From: an uncultured Novosphingobium sp.
GTDB lineage: Bacteria > Pseudomonadota > Alphaproteobacteria > Sphingomonadales > Sphingomonadaceae
NCBI GenBank assembly: GCA_938005655.1
Contig: CALLNA010000019.1
Location: forward strand, 1 to 6,143
DNA length: 6,143 nucleotides
Direction: 5' to 3'
Each line of letters starts with the position of its first letter. Positions within the stretch are counted from its first letter, which is position 1. Positions 1 through 5,180 of this stretch are shown in pieces. Below the pieces are notes generated by a model. It searched no databases and had not been told where the DNA came from. It saw nothing but the letters and a program-made list of their open reading frames with translations. Made by a program: the position numbers and the translations under genes.

Positions 1-78
1 CCTCCCGGCGTTACCCCGCATTCGCCAGCGGGCGATGAGGCGCGCCTGGCGCGCCAGCCTCTCCCCACCCCCGAACCT

Positions 79-166
79 CGTCACCCCGGGCTTGACCCGG
101 GGTCCCGCTTCCTTTTCCGGCGTCACGCAGGAAGAAGCGGGGCCCCGGATCAAGCCCGGGGCGACG
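79..166. repeat. Long imperfect palindromic intergenic repeat
   Basis: Two 33-nt arms (79-111 and 134-166) are reverse complements except at three positions (A83/C162, C96/A149, T103/G142), with a 22-nt loop between them. The arms carry the core CCCCGGGCTTGACCCGGGG and its counterpart around 142-162. All three differences are transitions, so many of the mismatched positions can still form G-U wobbles in one or other RNA strand. It lies about 75 nt beyond the ppk2 stop, in gene-free DNA. The sequence style matches palindromic intergenic repeats I associate with sphingomonads and other Alphaproteobacteria; that link is from memory. It may act as a transcript 3'-end structure or be a non-autonomous mobile palindrome. 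Confidence 0.8.
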
Positions 167-201
167 AACGGGGATAGGAGCGCAAACAATCGGCGGCCCC
201 G

Positions 202-232
202 CTCCCCATTTGCGCTTCGCAAAAACGGGGAG
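202..232. repeat. Hairpin repeat just downstream of ppk2
   Basis: CTCCCC (202-207) pairs with GGGGAG (227-232). Inside that, TTTGCG (209-214) pairs with CGCAAA (218-223) around a CTT loop, giving 12 bp with a 1x3 internal loop. It begins 9 nt after the ppk2 stop codon, so it is well placed to define the 3' end of a ppk2 transcript. On the minus strand no U-run follows the stem, so it is not a canonical intrinsic terminator. The short A/T-rich core flanked by CCCC/GGGG also resembles a second class of dispersed alphaproteobacterial repeat. Confidence 0.6.
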
Positions 233-240
233 GATTCAAG

Positions 241-1014
241 CTAAGGCTCGAACCCCGGAATCGGCTGCAACACGGTGAAGCGCTCCTCGTGCGGGCGGTG
301 GCCGAGCGGCGGCAGGTCGAGGTCCGGCGGGGGCACCTCGCGGTCGGGCATCCGGTCGAGGAAATCGCGGATCAGGGTCAGGCGGCCGCGCTTCTGGTCG
401 TTGAAGTCGACCAGGGTCCAGGGCGCGTGCTTGGTGTGGGTCGCCTCGAGCATGGCCTCGCGCGCCCTGGTGTAGTCGTCGTACTTCTCGCGCGCGGAGA
501 GGTCGATGGGGGAGAGCTTCCAGCCCTTCAGCGGATCGACATGGCGCTCGGCGAAGCGCTGCTCCTGCTCCTCCTGGTCGCAGCACAGCCAGTACTTGAA
601 CAGCAGGATGCCGTCGTCGACCAGGAGCTTCTCGAAGGTCGGGGCCGCCTTGAGGAAGGCCGCGACCTGGCCGCCGGTGGCGAAGTCCATGACCTTCTCG
701 ACCCCGGCGCGGTTGTACCAGCTCCGGTCGAACAGCACGACCTCGCCCGCCGTGGGAAAGTGCCTGACATAGCGCTGGAAATACCATTGCCCGGCCTCGC
801 GCTCGGTCGGCTTGGCCAGGGCGACGACGCGGCACTGGCGCGGATTGACCTTGGCGCGGATCGCGGAGATCACCCCGCCCTTGCCCGCCGTGTCGCGCCC
901 CTCGACCAGCACGACCACCCGCGCCCCCGTCTCCTGGACCCAGCGCATCATCGTCACCAGCTCGCGCTGCATGTGCTTCAGCGCCTGCTTATAGGCCTTC
1001 TTCTGCTCGGACAT
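241..1014 (-). CDS. ppk2: Polyphosphate kinase 2 (PPK2 family, class I type)
   Basis: This 257-residue protein is the usual length for a single-domain PPK2. These cytoplasmic enzymes transfer phosphate between inorganic polyphosphate and nucleotides, usually making NTP from NDP. A Walker A loop GRDTAGKGG spans residues 39-47, with K45 as the expected phosphate-binding lysine. The family signature WYFQRYV follows (77-83), then the Walker B-like DRSWYNR at 96-102 and a lid region around 150-185 rich in Arg, Lys and Glu. No catalytic motif is missing. The ATG start at 1014 is supported by AGGAG at 1028-1024, 9 nt upstream. The gene lies 73 nt downstream of soxR on the same strand, and I see no good promoter in the gap, so co-transcription is likely. 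The family assignment is secure. The subclass, and the preference for ADP or GDP, cannot be fixed from sequence alone. Confidence 0.95.
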   Translation of the reverse strand: MSEQKKAYKQALKHMQRELVTMMRWVQETGARVVVLVEGRDTAGKGGVISAIRAKVNPRQCRVVALAKPTEREAGQWYFQRYVRHFPTAGEVVLFDRSWYNRAGVEKVMDFATGGQVAAFLKAAPTFEKLLVDDGILLFKYWLCCDQEEQEQRFAERHVDPLKGWKLSPIDLSAREKYDDYTRAREAMLEATHTKHAPWTLVDFNDQKRGRLTLIRDFLDRMPDREVPPPDLDLPPLGHRPHEERFTVLQPIPGFEP

Positions 1015-1087
1015 CGCCTTACGCTCCTGCTCGCGCCCATGTGGAACGCGCCGGCGCGAGGATGCAACAGGCTTGGTGAACGATGTC

Positions 1088-1528
1088 CTATCCCAGCACG
1101 AAACGCGGGCCCGGGCCGCTCAGCGCCGCCCGGTCCTCGCGGTTGAAGATCTGGCAGCGGCTCAGGCTGAGGCAGCCGCAGCCGATGCATTCGTCGAGCT
1201 TGGCGCGGGTCCGGGTCAGCAGCTTGATCCGGCTGTCGAGCTCGTCGCGCAGCGAGCGGCTGACCCGCTGCCAGTCCGTCAGCGTCGGCGTGCGCCCCCG
1301 CGGCAGCGAGGCCAGCGCGCTCTCGATCTCGGCGAGCCCCAGGCCGAGCCGCTGGGCGATCACGATCACGCTGAGGCGGCGGATGTCGGAGCGCAGGAAC
1401 CGGCGCTGGTTGCCCATGGTCCGGAACGGGGCGATCAGGCCCTTGCTCTCGTAGAAGCGGATCGCGGACACTGCGAGCCCGGTCCGGCGAGCCAGCTCGC
1501 CGATCTGGATCAGGTCGTTCTTGTCCAT
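1088..1528 (-). CDS. soxR: Redox-sensitive transcriptional activator SoxR
   Basis: This is a MerR-family regulator of 146 residues, close to the length of E. coli SoxR. The winged-helix DNA-binding part is at the N-terminus (IGELARRTGL from residue 9, then RFYESKGLI at 24-32 and the wing around RTMGNQRRF). A long dimerisation helix occupies about 85-112. The [2Fe-2S] cluster motif is intact, with Cys at 114, 117, 119 and 125 (C-x2-C-x-C-x5-C), which separates SoxR from other MerR proteins. The cluster is oxidised by redox-cycling compounds, superoxide or nitric oxide, and the protein then remodels promoters with a 19-bp spacer. Such a promoter containing a near-consensus SoxR box lies immediately upstream of this gene. 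The ATG at 1528 is preceded by GGGGG (1539-1535), a modest ribosome-binding site. No soxS is present, as is usual outside enteric bacteria. Confidence 0.96.
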   Translation of the reverse strand: MDKNDLIQIGELARRTGLAVSAIRFYESKGLIAPFRTMGNQRRFLRSDIRRLSVIVIAQRLGLGLAEIESALASLPRGRTPTLTDWQRVSRSLRDELDSRIKLLTRTRAKLDECIGCGCLSLSRCQIFNREDRAALSGPGPRFVLG

Positions 1529-1545
1529 TGGCGGCCCCCGCCCAA

Positions 1546-1576
1546 ACGATAGCTCAAGCTAGCTTGAGATCGTAAG
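1546..1576 (-). promoter_or_regulatory. SoxR-dependent promoter of soxR (19-bp spacer)
   Basis: On the minus strand, CTTACG (1576-1571) serves as -35 and TATCGT (1551-1546) as -10, separated by exactly 19 nt (1570-1552). The SoxR palindrome fills that spacer. Overlong 19-bp spacers are characteristic of MerR/SoxR-activated promoters; in E. coli soxS the -35 is TTTACC and the -10 is TATACT. Transcription would start near 1539, leaving a leader of only about 10-12 nt before the soxR ATG. The arrangement predicts positive autoregulation of soxR. Confidence 0.7.
1553..1568. promoter_or_regulatory. SoxR box (operator)
   Basis: CTCAAGCTAGCTTGAG is a perfect 16-bp palindrome. It differs from the core of the E. 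coli soxS operator (CTCAAGTTAACTTGAG) only at two symmetric central positions. It sits 25 nt upstream of a gene encoding SoxR itself. The match in sequence, symmetry and position leaves little doubt about the binding protein. Confidence 0.9.
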
Positions 1577-1596
1577 AACGGCAAGCCGGGTGGTTT

Positions 1597-1612
1597 TTCT
1601 ACTGACGTAGAA
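1597..1612. repeat. Small inverted repeat TTCTAC-TGAC-GTAGAA
   Basis: Six-base arms at 1597-1602 and 1607-1612 flank a TGAC loop. It sits 3 nt from the outer end of the large hairpin at 1616-1691 and upstream of the soxR promoter. A T-run (1594-1598) overlaps its left arm. It may be the boundary of the same repeat element or an additional operator-like site; nothing in the window decides between these. Confidence 0.4.
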
Positions 1613-1615
1613 GCG

Positions 1616-1691
1616 GCACCGGCCCGCTCCCCGCCCGGCCACCCATAGAATACCGTGCCGTGGGTGGCCGGGCGGGGGAGCGGGCCGGTGC
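1616..1691. repeat. 30-bp GC-rich hairpin between bamB and soxR
   Basis: The left arm at 1616-1645 and right arm at 1661-1691 are exact reverse complements, apart from one extra G in the right arm's G-run. They flank a 15-nt loop. The arms run GCACCGGCCCGCTCC... inward to ...GGCCACCCA. It starts 31 nt after the bamB stop and would form a very stable RNA stem in either orientation. No U-run follows it on the bamB strand, so it is not a textbook intrinsic terminator. It could still block readthrough from bamB into soxR or protect the bamB mRNA 3' end. It looks like a dispersed palindromic element typical of sphingomonad genomes; that resemblance is from memory. Confidence 0.8.
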
Positions 1692-1697
1692 TGCGAT

Positions 1698-1717
1698 CGT
1701 CCGGCTTCCGCCGGACG
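1698..1717. other. Short stem-loop right after bamB
   Basis: CGTCCGGC (1698-1705), loop TTCC, GCCGGACG (1710-1717): a perfect 8-bp stem starting 4 nt beyond the bamB stop codon (1724-1722). There is no T-run behind it on the minus strand. Together with the larger hairpin that follows, it probably marks the 3' end of the bamB transcript, perhaps with Rho-dependent termination. Confidence 0.45.
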
Positions 1718-1721
1718 CCGA

Positions 1722-3065
1722 TCACCGGAACGCGCTGATCTTCCCGTCGTCGTCCATGACGTAGAGCGTCTGCCCGGCCACGACCGGCGCGTGGGTGATC
1801 GCGTCGCCGAGCTTGGCGAAGAAGGTTGCCGAGCCATCCGCCGCGCTGGCCGAATAGACCTCGCCGCGCGAGTTGGTCAGCCACAGGCGGCCGCCCGCCA
1901 GCGTCGGGCCGGACCAGTAGAACGGGTTCTTGCGCTTCTCCACGTTCTTGTAGCGCTGGAGCTGCGTGACCCAGCGGACCTTGCCGGTGGTGCGGGCGAT
2001 GCACAGCAGCTTGGACTCGTCGGTCAGGACGAAGATCCAGTCGCCGGCGATCGCCGGAGTCGAGATGCCGGCGAGGTTGAGCTCCCAGATGCGCTGGCCG
2101 GAGACCAGCTCGTAGGCCGCCATGCGCCCGCCCTGGCCCAGCGCGAAGACGCGGCCGCGGTCGATGATCGGGTCGGCGTCGATGTCGGTCAGCACGCCCA
2201 CCGAGGTCGAGAGCGAGGTCCGCGCCAGGGCGTCGGACCACAGCCCGCGCCCGTTCTCGTAGCGGTAGGCGACCAGCTCGCCCGAGCTGTAGCCGGCGAC
2301 GATCGTGCCCTGCCCGACCGCCGGTGCGGCGACGCCGAACACGCCGGCCTGGCCGAGCGAGCCGGACTCGTTCCACAGCAGCTTGCCGTCCGCGGCGTTC
2401 AGCGCATAGATTTCGTTGTTCTGGGTCATCACATAGACCGCGTTCAACGCGATCGTCGGCGAGCCGCGCAGCGGCCCGGCCGGCTTGACCCGCCAGATCT
2501 CCTTGCCGTCCTTGGCGTCGAGCGCGGCGACCACGCCCAGGCCGGTGGTGATATAGACCCGGCCGCCGTCATAGCTCGCGCCGCCGCCGAAGACCGAGCT
2601 GGCGCCGTGGCCCTTGACGTCGAAGCTCGCCTGCCACAGCGGCGCGCCCGAGCCGGCGTCGAAGGCGTGGACCACGCCTTCGGTGTCCATGACGAACATC
2701 TTGCCCTCGCCGATCACCGGCGAGGCGGCGAGGCGGCGCTTGTTGTTCGAGCCGGTGATGCCGACCGTCCAGAGCCGCTGCGGCGCGGCGCTCAGCGCGA
2801 GGTTGCCGTAGCTCTTGTTCGCGGTGTTGCCCGCCTGGGGCCATTCCGGATTGACCTCGGCCGGCGGCAGCACGACCGCCACCTCGCGGATCGACGGGTC
2901 GGCCTTGGCCGAGCTCTCGATCCGCGAGAGGATCGGCACGCGATTGCCCACGGTCGGCGTCGTCGGCTTGCCCTTGCCGCCGAACACGCCGCAGCCCGAG
3001 ACGCTCAGCGCGAGGACCAGCAGCAGCGGAGCCGCGACAGGGCGGAACTTGGTGAAACCCTTCAT
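1722..3065 (-). CDS. bamB: Outer-membrane assembly lipoprotein BamB (PQQ-like beta-propeller)
   Basis: BamB is a periplasm-facing lipoprotein of the BAM complex and helps BamA fold outer-membrane beta-barrel proteins. The 447-residue product begins with a basic n-region, a hydrophobic stretch (11-22) and the lipobox VSGC with lipidated Cys at 25. Gly at +2 fits sorting to the outer membrane. A linker follows to about residue 70. Then come repeated PQQ-like blades ending in the pattern G-x-[hydrophobic]-x-A-x-(5-6)-G-x-x-x-W, for example near 130-144, 177-191, 217-231, 262-276, 313-327 and 351-365. A degenerate blade lies near 401-416, and a last strand GKISAFR closes the ring, consistent with eight blades. 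GGAGG at 3080-3076 supports the ATG at 3065. It lies 80 nt downstream of the YfgM-like gene, so the two are probably one operon. The length is slightly above the roughly 390 residues of E. coli BamB, mostly because of the N-terminal linker. Confidence 0.93.
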   Translation of the reverse strand: MKGFTKFRPVAAPLLLVLALSVSGCGVFGGKGKPTTPTVGNRVPILSRIESSAKADPSIREVAVVLPPAEVNPEWPQAGNTANKSYGNLALSAAPQRLWTVGITGSNNKRRLAASPVIGEGKMFVMDTEGVVHAFDAGSGAPLWQASFDVKGHGASSVFGGGASYDGGRVYITTGLGVVAALDAKDGKEIWRVKPAGPLRGSPTIALNAVYVMTQNNEIYALNAADGKLLWNESGSLGQAGVFGVAAPAVGQGTIVAGYSSGELVAYRYENGRGLWSDALARTSLSTSVGVLTDIDADPIIDRGRVFALGQGGRMAAYELVSGQRIWELNLAGISTPAIAGDWIFVLTDESKLLCIARTTGKVRWVTQLQRYKNVEKRKNPFYWSGPTLAGGRLWLTNSRGEVYSASAADGSATFFAKLGDAITHAPVVAGQTLYVMDDDGKISAFR

Positions 3066-3094
3066 TCGGAAACCCCCTCCGAGACCGATCCAGT

Positions 3095-3123
3095 ACGATC
3101 CATCATGTCCATGAGCCCGTCAA
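3095..3123 (-). promoter_or_regulatory. Possible internal promoter before bamB
   Basis: On the minus strand, TTGACG (3123-3118) matches the -35 consensus at five of six bases. It is followed after 17 nt by GATCGT (3100-3095), a weak -10 with three of six matches. It lies in the 80-nt gap between the YfgM-like gene and bamB, so bamB may have its own start in addition to readthrough. This is a pattern match only. Confidence 0.25.
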
Positions 3124-3145
3124 TTCCCGGCCGCCATCCGGCCCG

Positions 3146-3913
3146 TTAATTCTGGCCGGGCGCGGTGCCGGCGGCGCGGGCGACGTCATCGTCGTCGATC
3201 GCGTCGACGCCGAGCAGCCCGGCCATATGGCGCGCGCGCGCGCGCAGCGAATCCGGCGCTTCCTTGTCGCGCGAGATCGCGGCGAAAAGCGGGCCGGCAA
3301 GGTCGTTCTTGCCCTGCTTGAGATAGGCCAGGCCGACCAGCTCGCCGGCGCTGCCGAACCACGGCTTGCCCGGCTCGGCCAGCGGCTTGAGCCGGGCGAC
3401 GACGTCCTCGGGCTTCATCGCGTCGAAGTTCGCCGCAACGGCGCGGATCGCGGCGAGGTCGCGATAGGGCTGCGGCGCGCTGGAATCGGCGGCGACCGCG
3501 TCGAACAGCTTGATCGCGTCGGCGGTGCGGCCCTGCTCGACGGCGATGCCGCCCTGCATCAGCCGCGCGGCGGCCTTGGTGCCGTCGCCCGCGTCCTTGA
3601 GCAGCGCGGCCAGCTTGGCGTCGCCGTCCTTGAGCTTGCCCGCCTCGACGTCCTCGAGCGCGAAGGTGAACTTCTCGGCGTTCTCCGACGCCAGCTTGTG
3701 GCTGTGCTGCTGCCAGTAGAGGAAGCCGGCCAGGCCGAGCAGGCCCACGACCACCGCCGCGCCGATGGCCTTGCCCCAGCGCTGGAAGGCATCGCGCAGC
3801 TCGTCCTCGCGCAGGGCGTCGTCGACCTCGCGGACGAACACGTCCTGCTGCGCCGCCCGGTTCTGGGCGATCTGCTCGTTGCGGGACTGCGGATTTTCAG
3901 GACGAAGGGCCAA
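3146..3913 (-). CDS. YfgM-like tetratricopeptide inner-membrane protein
   Basis: This 255-residue protein has the architecture of the YfgM/TPR_21 family. A charged cytoplasmic N-terminus is followed by the family-type segment VREVDDALREDELRDAFQRW (27-46), one transmembrane helix (about 48-66) and a soluble periplasmic region of alpha-helical TPR-like repeats (about 75-235). An acidic tail (DAIDDDD) precedes a disordered end. In E. coli, YfgM works with PpiD at the Sec translocon and is linked to periplasmic chaperone traffic. Here it sits directly upstream of bamB, the same neighbourhood as yfgM-bamB elsewhere, which supports an envelope-biogenesis role. The start is TTG at 3913 with AGAGG at 3922-3918, only 4 nt away. 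No in-frame ATG or GTG lies upstream before the frame closes. A short alternating GC tract (3230-3245) encodes RARAR near the C-terminus. The exact function in this organism is inferred. Confidence 0.85.
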   Translation of the reverse strand: MALRPENPQSRNEQIAQNRAAQQDVFVREVDDALREDELRDAFQRWGKAIGAAVVVGLLGLAGFLYWQQHSHKLASENAEKFTFALEDVEAGKLKDGDAKLAALLKDAGDGTKAAARLMQGGIAVEQGRTADAIKLFDAVAADSSAPQPYRDLAAIRAVAANFDAMKPEDVVARLKPLAEPGKPWFGSAGELVGLAYLKQGKNDLAGPLFAAISRDKEAPDSLRARARHMAGLLGVDAIDDDDVARAAGTAPGQN

Positions 3914-3926
3914 ATTGCCTCTGCAA

Positions 3927-3955
3927 ATGATAAGTCGAAGGTGCCGCGCTGTTTA
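3927..3955 (-). promoter_or_regulatory. Candidate promoter for the YfgM-like gene and bamB
   Basis: On the minus strand, TAAACA (3955-3950, four of six consensus matches) and TATCAT (3932-3927, five of six) are spaced by 17 nt. The predicted start near 3920 would leave a leader of only about 7 nt and would cut into the AGAGG sequence. So either the message is nearly leaderless or the true promoter is further upstream in 3956-4045. The AT content here is locally higher than in the flanking genes, as expected of a promoter region. Confidence 0.4.
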
Positions 3956-3978
3956 GCGGATGGCTCGCTCATTTCAAT

Positions 3979-3998
3979 GGCGCGTGGACCCTCGCGCC
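3979..3998. other. Weak stem-loop between glycosyltransferase and YfgM-like genes
   Basis: GGCGCG (3979-3984) and CGCGCC (3993-3998) can pair around an 8-nt loop in the 132-nt gap (3914-4045). A run of six T on the minus strand lies nearer the glycosyltransferase stop (4032-4037), but without a proper stem in front of it. The gap probably separates two transcription units, yet no convincing intrinsic terminator is seen. Confidence 0.25.
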
Positions 3999-4045
3999 TG
4001 AAGCGCAGGTGAATTGTCCCCCGCGACCCCGAAAAAACCGGGCCG

Positions 4046-5176
4046 TCAGGGAAAATCGCTCCGCCCCATCGCGGCGGCATAGACCGCGCGGTAGGCGGCG
4101 ATCATCCCGCCCTCGTCGAACTCGGCCCGCGCCTTGTCGCGGTTGGCCCGGCCAAGCGAACGGCGCAGGGCCGCGTCCCCGCCGAGGCGCAGGAGGGCCG
4201 CGGCCAGCGCCGCCTCGTCGCTCGCCGGGGAGATCAGCGGCAGGTTCGCCTCGGCCACCATCGCCCGCACGTCGCCGACGTCGGGCGCGGCCACGGCGAG
4301 GCCGGCGGCCATCGCCTCGACCACCGAGATCGGGAACTGCTCGCTGTCGGAGGACAGGGCGAAAAGGTCGAACAGGCCGATCGCCGAGGCCGGATCGGCG
4401 ACGAAGCCGGCCAGGTGGACGCGGTGGCCCACGTCCTGGCGCAGCGCCTCGTCGCGAATCGCGTCGCGCTCCGGCCCCTCGCCGAGGATCACGAGCTGCC
4501 ACGGCTCGGGCATGGCGGCGAAGGCGCGGACCAGGCGCGGCAGGTTCTTGACCGCGCGCAGCCCGGCCACGGTGCCGAGCCACAGCTCGTCCTGGCGCTT
4601 GATGACGCGGGGCAGCGCGTCGGGCCGGGGCTTCTTGCCGTAGCGCGCCGTGGCGATGCCGTTGGCGATGCGCCTCACCCGCCCGCGCGGCTGCTGCCAG
4701 GTGTCGAGGGCGATGGCCTCCAGCCGGGCCGAGGGCACGACCAGCGCAGCGGCGCGGCCCAGGGCGAGGCGGCGATACCAGTTGCGCCCGCGCTTGAGCC
4801 CGTCGGCCTCGTCCTGGTTGAAGCCGTCCTCGTGGTGGACCAGCGGCGGCAGGCCATAGAGCCCACTGAACAGGGTATGGGCCATGACCGCGTCCATCGC
4901 CCCCCAGTTGTAGGTGAGGACGAGGTCGTAGCCCTGCATCGCCCGGGCGAGCTGCTGGAGCCGGCCGGGCCGGGGCTTGCCGGTCAGCGAGGGGAAGTCG
5001 TCGGGATAATCCACCCGGCATTTGGGGTCGATCGCCTTGGCCGCGTCCAGCTCGCCGGGCTCGGCCGAGACCACGGTGTGGGCCAGGCCGGGGCCGAAGG
5101 CGTTGATGAGGCGAGCGCAGCGCAGCTCCTTGCCGCCCGCGCTGAAGCTCGAATGGAGGTGCAGGACGCGCAGCAA
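4046..5176 (-). CDS. Glycosyltransferase family 4 (GT-B fold)
   Basis: The 376-residue product has the two-domain layout of GT4 retaining glycosyltransferases. These move a sugar from a nucleotide-sugar donor to a lipid or glycan acceptor, usually at the cytoplasmic face of the inner membrane. The N-terminal domain opens with LRVLHLHSSFSAGGKE (2-17), containing the glycine-rich acceptor-side loop. The C-terminal domain shows the linker NGI at 172-174, the donor-binding GLRAVK (205-210, with R207 and K210), LGEGPE (231-236) and the E-x7-E motif EQFPISVVE (279-287). The start is TTG at 5176; it fits because the conserved first beta-strand begins at residue 2 and nothing upstream in frame can initiate. 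Only 4 nt separate it from the hydrolase stop codon, so translation is probably coupled. No clear Shine-Dalgarno sequence precedes it. The acceptor and sugar are not predictable; exopolysaccharide or glycolipid assembly are plausible roles. Confidence 0.88.
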   Translation of the reverse strand: MLRVLHLHSSFSAGGKELRCARLINAFGPGLAHTVVSAEPGELDAAKAIDPKCRVDYPDDFPSLTGKPRPGRLQQLARAMQGYDLVLTYNWGAMDAVMAHTLFSGLYGLPPLVHHEDGFNQDEADGLKRGRNWYRRLALGRAAALVVPSARLEAIALDTWQQPRGRVRRIANGIATARYGKKPRPDALPRVIKRQDELWLGTVAGLRAVKNLPRLVRAFAAMPEPWQLVILGEGPERDAIRDEALRQDVGHRVHLAGFVADPASAIGLFDLFALSSDSEQFPISVVEAMAAGLAVAAPDVGDVRAMVAEANLPLISPASDEAALAAALLRLGGDAALRRSLGRANRDKARAEFDEGGMIAAYRAVYAAAMGRSDFP

Positions 5177-5180
5177 GGGG

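Noticed and set aside
1..60. Edge sequence with a 12-bp palindrome CTGGCGCGCCAG (46-57), and a minus-strand ATG at 21 or GGGAGG near position 1 that could belong to a neighbouring gene
   Set aside because: The palindrome is plain GC-rich sequence that is common by chance in such genomes. The possible gene edges show too few codons to support any call.
35..244. A 69-codon plus-strand frame across the intergenic repeats
   Set aside because: Most of it is a translation of the palindromic repeats at 79-166 and 202-232. It has no ribosome-binding site and no protein-like features.
1015..1087. Separate promoter for ppk2 in the soxR-ppk2 gap
   Set aside because: The best match (TTGCAT with CCACAT at 17 nt) has a -10 with only two consensus bases. 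A 12-bp palindrome CGCGCCGGCGCG is present but is compositionally trivial.
1791..3149. A 452-codon open frame on the plus strand opposite bamB
   Set aside because: It mirrors bamB, is rich in Ala, Arg, Gly and Asp as expected for the antisense of a high-GC gene, and shows no recognisable domain. BamB on the other strand has a lipobox and clear repeated blades.
3888..3974. A minus-strand ATG at 3974 opening a peptide that begins MSEPSAKQRGTF
   Set aside because: The first ~25 residues look protein-like, but there is no Shine-Dalgarno. The frame runs into the YfgM-like gene out of phase, where it becomes Arg/Ser-rich. The promoter candidate for the YfgM-like gene also lies inside it.
4020..4050. 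Intrinsic terminator after the glycosyltransferase (six-T run on the minus strand)
   Set aside because: The T-run would sit in the loop of a 4-bp CCCG/CGGG stem rather than after a stem, so it does not have terminator geometry.
3969..5021. Minus-strand frame overlapping the glycosyltransferase in another phase
   Set aside because: It is almost entirely Arg, Ala, Gly and Pro, while the alternative frame carries the intact GT4 motifs.
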